Made by a program: the position numbers and the translations under genes
Assembly: GCF_000981585.1 (NCBI RefSeq)
Contig: NZ_LN831776.1
Coordinates: 6,617,187-6,681,186, forward strand
From: Paenibacillus riograndensis SBR5
GTDB lineage: Bacteria; Bacillota; Bacilli; Paenibacillales; Paenibacillaceae
Direction: 5' to 3'
DNA: 64,000 bases
Shown: piece by piece, positions 9,054-17,934 of the stretch
How the letters are laid out: every line of letters starts with the position of its first letter
Position numbering within the stretch: the first letter of the stretch is position 1
Notes under the pieces: model-generated
What the model was told of the DNA's origin: nothing
Seen by the model: the letters and a program-made list of their open reading frames with translations, nothing else
The model's database searches: none

Positions 9054-9071
9054 AGGGAAACCGGTTTCCCT
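9054..9071. promoter_or_regulatory. Perfect 18-bp palindrome with LacI-type centre
   Basis: AGGGAAACCGGTTTCCCT is a perfect palindrome 9 bp after the lacI stop codon. A GAAACC/GGTTTC dyad around a central CG is the general form of LacI-family operators. No promoter for a plus-strand gene follows it, so its target is unclear; the lack of a loop and of a T-tract argues against a terminator. Confidence 0.4.
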
Positions 9072-9122
9072 AAATAGAAACTATCATACCGGCTAAGGGA
9101 TGTCAACGGAATATGGCACGCC

Positions 9123-9159
9123 AAAAACCCTCCTCTACGCTTGTTGTGAAGGAGGGTTT
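9123..9159 (-). terminator. Rho-independent terminator of the alpha/beta hydrolase gene
   Basis: Stem AAACCCTCC/GGAGGGTTT with a 17-nt loop; on the minus strand the right arm is followed by TTTTT-G. It sits 28 bp beyond the hydrolase stop. Confidence 0.75.
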
Positions 9160-9187
9160 GCCAGGTTCAGGGTACTTCCGGCGCAAC

Positions 9188-9865
9188 TCAATTCAGTCCG
9201 GTACGGCCGGAGGTCCGCATAAACTGCAGCACTTCATTCATCATCTGCCCGCTGTGTTCTCCGTGGCACAGCATATGTCCGCTTCGCTCCACCATTAATA
9301 CCCGCTTGCTTCCTGAGGGGATCGTGCGCTGCAGATAAGCCGCACTTTTGGCTCTCACGAGATGATCTCTCCGGCCCTGAACAATCAGAGTCGGGATCTT
9401 AATCTGCGGATAAATGTTGAAGCTCTCCCGCACCAGACGCAAAAATTCCCTGGTAGCCTTCGCCGGAGTCGTCCCGAATTTGCTAAGGTAGTTTCTAACC
9501 ATAACCGGGCTGCCCAGGGTTCTTGCAATCTCCAACAGATTCAAAGGAAAGACGGGGGTGGACAGCAGGGTAAGCGACTTGATGCAGTCTTGATATTGTA
9601 CCGACAAATAGGAAGCGATCAGTGCCCCGGTCGAAAAACCGATCAGATGCACGCCCTCACCGCCGAGGAGCAGATCCTGCAGCTGATCTTCGGCGCTTTG
9701 CCGCCAATCATGCCTGTCGGATTGCAGCAGATCGTTTCGGCTGCCCCCATGCCCCTTGAGTGTAAACGTTCTGGCATGGTAATCATGCCGCTCCAGAAAT
9801 TGCGCCAGCGGCGAGATTTCGTACTCACCCCCTGTAAAGCCATGGATGAACAGACAGCTTTCCAT
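9188..9865 (-). CDS. Alpha/beta hydrolase, carboxylesterase/monoacylglycerol lipase type
   Basis: A 225-residue single-domain hydrolase. The oxyanion-hole motif FIHGFTGG is near residues 6-13, the nucleophile elbow GFSTG (Ser about 97) follows, and the catalytic Asp and His are likely those of GRRDHLV and RSGHML. Size and motifs match bacterial carboxylesterases of the Est30/YvaK type. No signal peptide, so intracellular. The natural ester is not known. It ends at a good terminator and forms a single-gene unit. Confidence 0.85.
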   Translation of the reverse strand: MESCLFIHGFTGGEYEISPLAQFLERHDYHARTFTLKGHGGSRNDLLQSDRHDWRQSAEDQLQDLLLGGEGVHLIGFSTGALIASYLSVQYQDCIKSLTLLSTPVFPLNLLEIARTLGSPVMVRNYLSKFGTTPAKATREFLRLVRESFNIYPQIKIPTLIVQGRRDHLVRAKSAAYLQRTIPSGSKRVLMVERSGHMLCHGEHSGQMMNEVLQFMRTSGRTGLN

Positions 9866-10009
9866 ATATGCCCTCTTTTCATTGGGAATGATTGAGCCTG
9901 AAGTTATTATGTAGCATGCCCTTATTTATCCCATTTTAAGAAAAATAGTCCTCAACGGTCAATTCTGCGGTAATTGAGTTTGCCTGCCCAGTCATTCTCG
10001 AAACTTTTC

Positions 10010-10018
10010 CATATAGTA
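10010..10018 (+). promoter_or_regulatory. Possible mother-cell sigma (E/K) -10 element
   Basis: CATATAGTA matches the CATAnnnTA pattern used by sporulation sigma-E/sigma-K promoters. It lies about 150 bp before the repeat-protein gene. The -35 region is not convincing. A perfect 14-bp palindrome ACCATTCGAATGGT follows at 10026-10039. Nothing else is seen in 9866-10165. Confidence 0.2.
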
Positions 10019-10165
10019 ATATCACACCATTCGAATGGTTTTTGTTCATCTGTACAGGCTATTGTCTGATCGCAGCCCGCTTTTTTGAAAAACCCAGACG
10101 ACGGTTTGGGATTTTTACTATGAGCAGGTTGTTCTTCCTATTCTAGTAAGAGAGGATGAATCCTT

Positions 10166-11749
10166 TTGCCAAACTTCAGTTCGTTTCAAGCAAACCCCGA
10201 TAATCTGCGGACACTGATCTTTGGGCGGGACCCTTCCACACTGATTGACCGCCCCCTCACTACCGATTCCAGCGGAAATCTGACTACAGTCATCCTGAAC
10301 GGTACAATTTCCAGCGTGCTGGGCGCTACCATCACTGCCGGTACGCTGTCGTCCGCAGGGACAGTAACTAACCTCTTAAACGGTACAATTACCAGCGTGC
10401 TCGGTGCTACCATTACTGCCGGTACATTATCATCTGCTGGTACGGTAACTAATCTCTTAAATGGTACGATCACCAGCGTGCTAGGAGCTACCATTACTGC
10501 CGGTACGTTATCATCTGCTGGTACGGTAACTAACCTCTTGAACGGTACGATTACCAGCGTGCTAGGCGCTACCATTACTGCCGGTACGTTATCATCTGCT
10601 GGTACGGTAACCAACCTGCTTGATGGTACGATTACCAGCGTGCTGGGCGCTACCATTACTGCCGGTACGCTGTCATCTGCTGGTACGGTAACTAACCTCT
10701 TAAACGGTACGATTACCAGCGTGCTGGGTGCTACCATTACTGCCGGTACGTTGTCGTCTGCTGGTACAGTAACTAACCTCTTAAACGGTACAATTACTAG
10801 CGTGCTGGGCGCTACCATTACTGCCGGTACGTTGTCGTCTGCTGGTACAGTAACTAACCTCTTAAACGGTACAATTACCAGCGTGCTGGGCGCTACCATT
10901 ACTGCCGGTACGCTGTCATCTGCTGGTACAGTAACCAACCTGCTTGATGGTACGATTACCAGCGTGCTGGGTGCTACCATTACTGCCGGTACGTTGTCGT
11001 CTGCTGGTACAGTAACCAACCTGCTTGATGGTACGATTACCAGCGTGCTGGGTGCTACCATTACTGCCGGTACGCTATCATCTGCTGGTACAGTAACCAA
11101 CCTGCTTGATGGTACGATTACCAGCGTGCTGGGTGCTACCATTACTGCCGGTACGTTGTCGTCTGCTGGTACAGTAACTAACCTGCTTGATGGTACGATT
11201 ACCAGCGTGCTGGGCGCTACCATTACTGCCGGTACGCTGTCATCTGCTGGTACAGTAACCAACCTGCTTGATGGTACGATTACCAGCGTGCTGGGTGCTA
11301 CCATTACTGCCGGTACGTTGTCGTCTGCTGGTACAGTAACCAACCTGCTTGATGGTACGATTACCAGCGTGCTGGGTGCTACCATTACTGCCGGTACGCT
11401 CAGCAGTGTTACCTCCATTTCACAGCGCAGCTTTATTGAACTGGCTACCACCGGCATCACAACAGCCGATGCGTTTACGCCGCTGCCTGCGAACACGACA
11501 AGTGTGCTGGGCACGTATTCATATTTTATCGTAAATACCGGAGCTAACCCTGTGAATACGCAAGTCGAAATAAGCGCGGACGGAACGAATTATTTTGTCG
11601 ATACAACCGGTGATAATCCGCTGCCTGCAGGCTCGGTGGATGTCATTGTTCCATCGCGGTTCCTCAAGTACACCCGGTTGGCTTATCAATCAGCGACACC
11701 GGGCGCAGCGTCTACGCTTAATGTCATTTTTGATGCCCAGGGAACGTAA
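10166..11749 (+). CDS. Repetitive Ser/Thr-rich protein with C-terminal DUF6385-like domain
   Basis: A 527-residue protein with no signal peptide. Residues 1-44 are a unique head with RTLIFGRDPSTLIDRPL; residues 45-395 are thirteen 27-residue units of the form (N/D)GTITSVLGATITAGTLSS plus AGTVTNLL, and a 14th unit is cut at 19 residues; the last 113 residues form a globular domain (VLGTYSYFIVNTGANPVNTQ region) that resembles DUF6385 from memory. The units are predicted to be beta-rich and offer about eight Thr/Ser each. Translation probably starts at TTG 10166 (GAGGA about 11 nt upstream). Three glycosyltransferase genes follow on the same strand, so a glycosylated surface, exosporium or spore-associated fibre is a reasonable inference. 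The function is not established by sequence. Confidence 0.8.
   Translation: MPNFSSFQANPDNLRTLIFGRDPSTLIDRPLTTDSSGNLTTVILNGTISSVLGATITAGTLSSAGTVTNLLNGTITSVLGATITAGTLSSAGTVTNLLNGTITSVLGATITAGTLSSAGTVTNLLNGTITSVLGATITAGTLSSAGTVTNLLDGTITSVLGATITAGTLSSAGTVTNLLNGTITSVLGATITAGTLSSAGTVTNLLNGTITSVLGATITAGTLSSAGTVTNLLNGTITSVLGATITAGTLSSAGTVTNLLDGTITSVLGATITAGTLSSAGTVTNLLDGTITSVLGATITAGTLSSAGTVTNLLDGTITSVLGATITAGTLSSAGTVTNLLDGTITSVLGATITAGTLSSAGTVTNLLDGTITSVLGATITAGTLSSAGTVTNLLDGTITSVLGATITAGTLSSVTSISQRSFIELATTGITTADAFTPLPANTTSVLGTYSYFIVNTGANPVNTQVEISADGTNYFVDTTGDNPLPAGSVDVIVPSRFLKYTRLAYQSATPGAASTLNVIFDAQGT
10298..11407 (+). repeat. Tandem array of 81-bp coding repeats (13 full, 1 partial)
   Basis: In-frame 81-bp units, each encoding 27 residues, nearly identical at the DNA level. 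Two junction types occur: CTCTTAAACGGTAC (Asn units) and CTGCTTGATGGTAC (Asp units); Asp units fill the 3' half. In that half, successive units alternate between GTTGTCGTCTGC and GCTGTCATCTGC (or GCTATCATCTGC), so there the true period is 162 bp. This points to recent expansion of a dimer. Confidence 0.97.
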
Positions 11750-11776
11750 GCTGTTGAGCTCTCATAGGATGTAGTG

Positions 11777-11831
11777 ACAAAGAGTGCATGGGTACCCATG
11801 TACTTCTTTGTTCTGTCCGGCCGTACCGGAC
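11777..11831 (+). terminator. Two consecutive hairpins after the repeat-protein gene
   Basis: First hairpin 11777-11811 (ACAAAG...GCATGGGTACCCATG...CTTTGT, near-continuous pairing with one bulge), second 11815-11831 (GTCCGG-CCGTA-CCGGAC). There is no clear T-tract, so this may attenuate rather than stop transcription between the abundant repeat protein and the enzymes downstream. Confidence 0.4.
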
Positions 11832-11889
11832 AACACTCTCACGTGCACAACAAAACATGAGGAAACTGACTTTCCAAGGAGGACCACCC

Positions 11890-14073
11890 GTGAAAAAGCC
11901 CACCCTAGGTGTACATCTCATCATCCGCAATGAAGCGGCACTTCTTCCTCAATGCCTGGACAGCCTGCACGGTGCTGCGGATGAGATTGTGATTGTAGAT
12001 ACGGGTTCAACCGACAATTCTGCAGCCATCGCTGCAAGCTACGGAGCCAAGGTCTATCACATGAACTGGAATAACGATTTCTCCGCAGCGCGCAACACCG
12101 GGCTCTCCCATGCAGAAACGGATTGGATTCTGGTCCTGGACGCTGATGAAATATTGAAGACACCGGTCGGGGCGATTACGGAAATGCTGCGGAACACGGA
12201 AGCTATGGCTTTTACCGTAAATATAGAGAATTGGATAGGGAGCCTGCCCGAGGACCGGTTGACACATAACGCAATCCGTCTATTCCGCAATGGAGCAGGG
12301 TATAGCTTCCAGGGAATCATTCATGAAGGCCTGGACGCCTCCGTCATCGGCAAGCATGGTGCTTCTGTCATCCGCAGCAGCGGCATCGAGATTATCCATC
12401 TGGGATACTTGCCGGGCATCATGGCCCAAAAGGACAAAATCAGCCGCAACGAGCAATTACTGCGCCGGGCACTGGCAAAAGATCCGGGGAATGATTTTTA
12501 CAGCTATAATCTGGCGGTCACCTGCTGCCAAAATGGACAGCTGGAGGAAGCAGCAGAGCTGCTGACCCGCACAATCAGCCGGGCCCCGCTTCAGGCTTCT
12601 TACCGCCCGTCCATGATCCGCGATTTAGCCAAAATCCAGCTGTCCTTGAACCACACCCAAGCAGTCAATGCCTTATTGGCCCGGGAGCTGCCGCGGTACA
12701 GCGATTACCCCGACCTGCATTTCATCCAGGGGCAATCCTGGGAGAGCCAGGGGCTGACGGAGCGGGCCTTCCAGTCTTATCAGCGCGCAGCAGCAGGTTC
12801 GGAGGAACCAGCAGCGCCTGTAGATGCTTCAAGTACTGGAGCAACCGAAGAAGCTGATACTGCTGTAAGCGCTGGAGCAGCCTTAAACGCCGGTGCTGTT
12901 GTAAACGCTGAAGCAACCCTATACGCTGGTGCTGCCTTAAGCGGAAAATATGTTTCGGAGAAAGGTATGAACAGCTTCCGTCCCCTCGCCCGCATGGGAG
13001 AGATCTCGCTGCAGCTCGGACACTGCGAGGAAGCAGCCCGGTGGTTTCACCGTGCCCTTCAGCACCACGTGTTGTATGCTCCGGCACTCCAGGGAATCGC
13101 TTCCGCCTTCCAGCGTCTGGATGTGCCGGATCAGGATATCGCCACTCTGCTAATCCAGCTTGTTGGTACAGGGGAGGCTGCCGGGAGAAGTGCCGTTATT
13201 CACGCTCTGGATGCGGTCTGCGCCTATGAGGCTATTGCCGGATTGCCGCAGACGGATTTTCCGCTGGAGCAGGAGACCCTGCCGGCTAGAGCTTCCGCAT
13301 GGATCATTACCGGGCGGCTGGCGGAAGCCGGAACAGCTCTGCGTGAGGCTCTTTCTCCGCTCAGAGACACCGCGACGATGGATGGGGATATGGATACCAT
13401 ACACCGTCTGTGGATGATTGCGGCCATTTGCCGCTGGCAGGATAACAGCCCGCAGGCAGAGCCCTTGGAATTCGCAGACGCACCGGAGCCCTTGCGGTCT
13501 GCGCTGCTGCTTGTCGATGAACAGTTGACACAGCATAATACAGCTCTAGCATTGCCGGGCGAAGCCGGGAACCTGCCCCAGGTAATCGCGGAGCTGATCC
13601 GGCAGGCAGTGAAGCTGCGCTGCTGCGGGCTGGCTGCAGAGCTGGCCGGTCTTTTTCCGGAGCACCGGGCGGACTGGGCAGAAGCCTTATATGAATCGGG
13701 ACAGTTGAAGGAAGCGGGGGAACTTTTGATTGCCCTGGCTGCCGATCAGCAGGTGCGGGGTAAGGTTTCTTTTTATCTGGCGGAGCTGCTGTTTGATAAA
13801 GGCCACTATAGAGAAGCCGCTGAATGGTTTCAGCTTATGCTTGATGGAACGCCAGGACATGAACCCTCCCGCATCGGGCTGGCGCTAAGCTATCTTCACC
13901 TTGCCAGACTGGAGCTTGAAGGGGCTGCAGCCGGCTTCCCTGAGATTTATACCAATGGTCCTCTGCAAGAGGACATGAAGGCAGCCGAACAGGCTATTGC
14001 CGTACTCAACCGGACCGCCTGGCATACGCAGTGTAACCCTCACCGGACACTTCAGAAAGGAGCCACACCATGA
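11890..14073 (+). CDS. Glycosyltransferase family 2 with TPR-like C-terminal region
   Basis: A 727-residue protein. The first 230 residues are a GT-A domain: LGVHLIIRNEAALLPQCLDS, the nucleotide-binding VDTGSTDNS and the metal-binding LVLDADE (DxD). The long C-terminal part is helical with TPR-like spacing (EEAAELL, EEAARWFHRAL, REAAEWFQLML). A low-complexity insert near residues 300-355 carries degenerate AGAALN-type hexads. The GTG at 11890 is preferred since AAGGAGG lies 9 nt before it; an in-frame ATG at 11857 lies upstream. The stop overlaps the next start by 4 nt. With the two related genes downstream it probably glycosylates the repeat protein or a surface polymer; the donor sugar is unknown. 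Confidence 0.9.
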   Translation: MKKPTLGVHLIIRNEAALLPQCLDSLHGAADEIVIVDTGSTDNSAAIAASYGAKVYHMNWNNDFSAARNTGLSHAETDWILVLDADEILKTPVGAITEMLRNTEAMAFTVNIENWIGSLPEDRLTHNAIRLFRNGAGYSFQGIIHEGLDASVIGKHGASVIRSSGIEIIHLGYLPGIMAQKDKISRNEQLLRRALAKDPGNDFYSYNLAVTCCQNGQLEEAAELLTRTISRAPLQASYRPSMIRDLAKIQLSLNHTQAVNALLARELPRYSDYPDLHFIQGQSWESQGLTERAFQSYQRAAAGSEEPAAPVDASSTGATEEADTAVSAGAALNAGAVVNAEATLYAGAALSGKYVSEKGMNSFRPLARMGEISLQLGHCEEAARWFHRALQHHVLYAPALQGIASAFQRLDVPDQDIATLLIQLVGTGEAAGRSAVIHALDAVCAYEAIAGLPQTDFPLEQETLPARASAWIITGRLAEAGTALREALSPLRDTATMDGDMDTIHRLWMIAAICRWQDNSPQAEPLEFADAPEPLRSALLLVDEQLTQHNTALALPGEAGNLPQVIAELIRQAVKLRCCGLAAELAGLFPEHRADWAEALYESGQLKEAGELLIALAADQQVRGKVSFYLAELLFDKGHYREAAEWFQLMLDGTPGHEPSRIGLALSYLHLARLELEGAAAGFPEIYTNGPLQEDMKAAEQAIAVLNRTAWHTQCNPHRTLQKGATP

Positions 14074-15869
14074 AGCCGCGAAACCGGATTTCCCTCTGCA
14101 TGATCGTTAAAAATGAGGCAGACAATCTGCCGCAATGCCTAAAAAGTGTACGCGGGGTAGCTGACGAAATCGTAGTGGTCGACACAGGTTCAACGGACTC
14201 TTCAGTACAGATTGCCCGCAGCTATGGGGCCAGGATCGTGAATTTCCCCTGGAGCGGCGATTTTGCTGCTGCCCGCAACGCCGGTCTGAAGGCGGCACGG
14301 GGACAATGGATTCTGGTGCTGGATGCGGACGAAGAGCTGGATCAAGGCAGCGCAGGCGAGCTGCTGCTGTGTGCGGAGCATATGGAGTATGAGGCGTTTT
14401 TTCTGCGGATTCATAATCACAGAGGAACTTCCCGCTCCTCAGAGACGATTACCGTGAATCCGATATTGCGGATGTTCCGCAACCGTCCGGCGTACCGCTT
14501 CAGCGGGATTATCCATGAACAAATCGCCTCGGTCATCGTACGGGAAAAACCGGCTGCCGCAATGCATCTCAGTACAGTGGTGATCCATCATTACGGCTAT
14601 GCCGACGGCGTTGTAGCTAAAAAAGATAAGATCCGCCGCAATGTCGATCTGCTGAAGGAGCAGCTGAAGCGCAGCCCCGGGGATGCTTTTCACCACTTCA
14701 ATATGGCCGTGGAATACATGCGGCTCGGTGAATATGATCATGCCCTTGAGCATATCCACGTATCGCTTGAACATGTGGAGCCGGACACCAGCTATGTCCA
14801 TCTGCTGCATAAGTACGAAATCCGCTGCCTTGCGGTTAAGGGGGATGTGCAGGGGGCGCTTGCGGCCTGTGAGCGGGGAATCACTTTATTTCCCGACTAT
14901 CCGGACCTTCATCATATAAAAGGTGTCCTGCTGCTGCAGACGGCAGCTTGGAAAGAGGCAAAAGAGGCGCTGCGCCAGGCACTGGACATCGGCGTATCTC
15001 CACCCGGCTATCACACGGAAGCCGGCTGCGGGACATATGCTACGCTGTCTTTGCTGGGACAGCTGTGCCAGGAAACCGGCGAAGATTATGAAGCGGCAGC
15101 CTTCTATACAAAAGCCGCCCGGCTCCATCCGGAGCCTTGGCCACTGATCGCGCGCCTGGTGCGGACTATGAAATGTTCCGGCCGGGAGAGCGAGCTGAAC
15201 GGCTGGCTGGAACTGCATCTTCCTCCGGCAGCGGCAGAACACCGGAAGCTGGCCGTCCTGCTGTTGAATGAAGGCTGCTACGGGGCAGCGGCGGAGCTGC
15301 TGGAAAAGAGCGGCTTTAACGATGCGCTTGGGCCAATGGGGCAGCGCGGGGCAAGTGCTGCGGAGACGGGCAGCGTTGGGGCGGAACAGTGTAAGCTTCC
15401 ATCTGTGGGATGCGGGGAATCACTTGTGCAGCAGGGGGCTGGGAGGATGGCGGACAGTGAAGGTGCGGGAAACTGCGATGGTGCGGAGACCAGAGATGGT
15501 GCGGACAGCAGCGACAGTGCGGGGAAGGGTGAACCTGTGACTGGGAGCGATGCGCCAGCAGCCCAAGGATCTGCTGGTTCTCCGGGAACGGTCATTGAGG
15601 ATTCCGGTTCCTTCGTAATGGCGCTGCAAAAAACAGCGGCAGCTCCTGCAGCAAGCTTAAGGCAGGAGGATATTGCTGTGCTGTTGGAGCACTCATGCAG
15701 CATTCCCGGGCAGGGTACAGGGCTCATATCCACTCCGGCTTATCAGCATAGCCGCAGCTGGATGCTGCTGGCTGACTTCGTGCTGGCTTCGCTGCCTGCT
15801 TCGGCTGCCAGCAGTCCTGCGGCCGGCAAAGCGCGTCAGCTGCTCCCGCTTCCCCGGATGACGGACTAG
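14070..15869 (+). CDS. Glycosyltransferase family 2 with TPR-like region
   Basis: A 599-residue paralogue of the preceding gene, coupled to it by an ATGA overlap. GT-A motifs: ISLCMIVKNEADNLPQCLKS, VDTGSTDSS, LVLDADEEL. TPR-like helices occupy about 200-430. Residues about 430-530 are low-complexity (Gly/Ala/Ser/Asp-rich, DGAETRDGADSSDSAG), apparently grown from GC-rich slippage-prone DNA, followed by a short helical tail. The head motifs are intact, so it is probably active. Acceptor and donor unknown. Confidence 0.9.
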   Translation: MKPRNRISLCMIVKNEADNLPQCLKSVRGVADEIVVVDTGSTDSSVQIARSYGARIVNFPWSGDFAAARNAGLKAARGQWILVLDADEELDQGSAGELLLCAEHMEYEAFFLRIHNHRGTSRSSETITVNPILRMFRNRPAYRFSGIIHEQIASVIVREKPAAAMHLSTVVIHHYGYADGVVAKKDKIRRNVDLLKEQLKRSPGDAFHHFNMAVEYMRLGEYDHALEHIHVSLEHVEPDTSYVHLLHKYEIRCLAVKGDVQGALAACERGITLFPDYPDLHHIKGVLLLQTAAWKEAKEALRQALDIGVSPPGYHTEAGCGTYATLSLLGQLCQETGEDYEAAAFYTKAARLHPEPWPLIARLVRTMKCSGRESELNGWLELHLPPAAAEHRKLAVLLLNEGCYGAAAELLEKSGFNDALGPMGQRGASAAETGSVGAEQCKLPSVGCGESLVQQGAGRMADSEGAGNCDGAETRDGADSSDSAGKGEPVTGSDAPAAQGSAGSPGTVIEDSGSFVMALQKTAAAPAASLRQEDIAVLLEHSCSIPGQGTGLISTPAYQHSRSWMLLADFVLASLPASAASSPAAGKARQLLPLPRMTD

Positions 15870-15888
15870 AGAGGGCAGGTGACCGCTG

Positions 15889-17934
15889 ATGTCTATCCCT
15901 GATCTATCGCTGTGCATGATTGTCAAGAATGAGGCACAGCATCTGGAGCGCTGCCTGTCCTCGGTTGCAGGACTGGTGTCGGAGATCATTATTGCCGACA
16001 CCGGATCGACGGACAACAGTGTGGAGATTGCCCTGAGCTTCGGAGCACGGGTGCTCGAAATTTCCTGGGAAGGGGATTTTGCCCTCGCCCGCAATCTGAC
16101 ATTGCGGCAGGCTACCTGTTCCTGGATTCTGGTTCTTGACGCCGACGAGGCAGTGAGCGGATGGCCGGCCGACGCTCTGAACGTGCTGCTCGGCGCAGAG
16201 CATGTGCACGGCTACTTCCTGCCTTTTATCCACTATGTAGGGGATGCTGCCAATGGAGAATATGTGACAGACAACGTCTGCAGGCTGTTCCGTAACGATG
16301 AACGCATTAAGTTCCGGGGAACTATTCATGAGGAAGCCGCAAGCAGCATCTGGGCCCTGGCCGGCGGAAAAATCGCGTACGCAGCGCTGCCTGTCCGGCA
16401 TTACGGCTACCTGGAGGATGAGCTGAGGCGCAAAGACAAATCTGCCCGCAATCTGAAATTGATCCATGAAGCGCTGCGGCATGATCCGGCGAGCCTCCCC
16501 CTGCAGTATGCGCTGGGAACCGAATATTACCAGCTGGGAGAGTATGGAACTGCTGCTGATGTTCTGCTGCCGCTCCTGAAGTCTGCCCCTGCGGACCCCG
16601 GTTATTTTGCCGATATCTATTTGAAGACGGCCTATGCCCTGCAATCCAGCGGACGCCCAGAAGAAGCCAAGGCAGTATATAAGGAAGGGCTCCGCTTATT
16701 CCCTGATTTCACAGATTTGCTGGAAAGCTGCGCGGCTCTGCTGCTGGAAGAAGGACAATTGCTGGAGCCTTACCATCTGCTGCAAAAAGCGCTGGAAAGC
16801 GGAGACACCTCGCAGCACTATCCTTCCTCCTCCGGCAGCGGGACCAGCCGGACCAGCCTGCTGATGGGCCAGGTCTGCGAGAGGCTGCTCCGCTATGAGG
16901 AGGCGGCAGATTATTGGGAGCAGGCCATTGGCTTTGATCCTTCCTGCGCCGCGGCTTGGGCAGAGCTTGTTCCCCTCTGCCTGCTGGCTGGAGGTGAGCA
17001 CCGCCTGACCGCCTTAACCCGGCGGATACTTCAGGCCTTGCCGCCGGACTTGCTGGGCAGATGCGTGCCTGCCGCCCTGAATGCCCATGCCTGGGCATGG
17101 CTGCAAGTGTTGTCCACTGCACCGCAGCTCCCGGCTTCGGTGCAGTCCGTGCTGCGGGTGCTGCCGGAGTTGTCCCGGCAGCACCCGCAGGCGCTTGATG
17201 CAGCAGCGGCTCTGCCGGAGCTGCTGCGTGAAGGCCCGGAGCAGCCGTCGATACACGGCTATCTCTGGGCCTGGTCCTGCCGCACCGGCGACGCCGCAGC
17301 GGCAGGGCAATGGCTTGCCAGCCTGGCTGCTTCCAGGCCAGGTTTGGCGGCGGTCCACCACCGGATATGGGAGGAATCCGGTGGCGGACGGGCAGCGGCG
17401 CAGCAGCGCCATCCTCCGGGCGGTCCGGCTGCAATGCCGCCATGCTATGCGGATCATCCGGGCAGTCCGGCTGCGGTGCCCTTGGCCTTCCCGGACCTGT
17501 CTTACGCAGCGCAGCTGTTGCTTCAGACGGGAGCCTGGAGCAGCCTTCTGAGGCTCTACAGGAATACGTCCCCCGCTGTTTTCCAGTGGTGCCGCCTGCC
17601 TCAGCCGCTGCTGCGCGGGCTGATACAGGCGCCTGTTCCCTTCAGGGAACAGTGGTGCTCGATCTACAGCAGCCATGCGCAGCAATCCGGCGGTGCAGCT
17701 GGCAGCCCGGCCGAATGGCTGCTCTATGCGGCCATAGCTGCTTCCTGTGGAAGGGTGCCGCAGCTTAATCCGGCAGCCGAAAACGCGCTGCGCCAATCGG
17801 GAAGCGCAGCCGCAGCCGGCGGCCTCAGCTACCATAAGCTGCTGCTGGCGGCAGAGGCTTTTCCGGATAGCGGGCTACAGGGGAGAATACCTTGGTTGCT
17901 GCTTGTAAGAACAGCGCTTCGGGACGGCTTGTAA
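15889..17934 (+). CDS. Glycosyltransferase family 2 with TPR-like region
   Basis: A 681-residue third paralogue, 19 bp after the previous gene, with AGGTGA 7-9 nt before the ATG. Motifs: LSLCMIVKNEAQHLERCLSS, ADTGSTDNS, LVLDADEAV. The C-terminal two thirds are helical repeats rich in Ala and Leu. Last gene of the plus-strand island. Confidence 0.9.
   Translation: MSIPDLSLCMIVKNEAQHLERCLSSVAGLVSEIIIADTGSTDNSVEIALSFGARVLEISWEGDFALARNLTLRQATCSWILVLDADEAVSGWPADALNVLLGAEHVHGYFLPFIHYVGDAANGEYVTDNVCRLFRNDERIKFRGTIHEEAASSIWALAGGKIAYAALPVRHYGYLEDELRRKDKSARNLKLIHEALRHDPASLPLQYALGTEYYQLGEYGTAADVLLPLLKSAPADPGYFADIYLKTAYALQSSGRPEEAKAVYKEGLRLFPDFTDLLESCAALLLEEGQLLEPYHLLQKALESGDTSQHYPSSSGSGTSRTSLLMGQVCERLLRYEEAADYWEQAIGFDPSCAAAWAELVPLCLLAGGEHRLTALTRRILQALPPDLLGRCVPAALNAHAWAWLQVLSTAPQLPASVQSVLRVLPELSRQHPQALDAAAALPELLREGPEQPSIHGYLWAWSCRTGDAAAAGQWLASLAASRPGLAAVHHRIWEESGGGRAAAQQRHPPGGPAAMPPCYADHPGSPAAVPLAFPDLSYAAQLLLQTGAWSSLLRLYRNTSPAVFQWCRLPQPLLRGLIQAPVPFREQWCSIYSSHAQQSGGAAGSPAEWLLYAAIAASCGRVPQLNPAAENALRQSGSAAAAGGLSYHKLLLAAEAFPDSGLQGRIPWLLLVRTALRDGL

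Noticed and set aside
9054-9071. Palindrome after the lacI stop as a terminator
   Set aside because: It has no loop and no T-tract; the operator reading is more likely.
10298-11407. Regular repeats as a CRISPR array
   Set aside because: Units are contiguous 81-bp coding repeats in frame, without variable spacers, and no cas genes are near.
10186-11514. A 442-codon open frame opposite the repeat protein
   Set aside because: It exists because the 81-bp unit is a multiple of three and free of stops in this frame; it has no ribosome site and mirrors the coding repeats.
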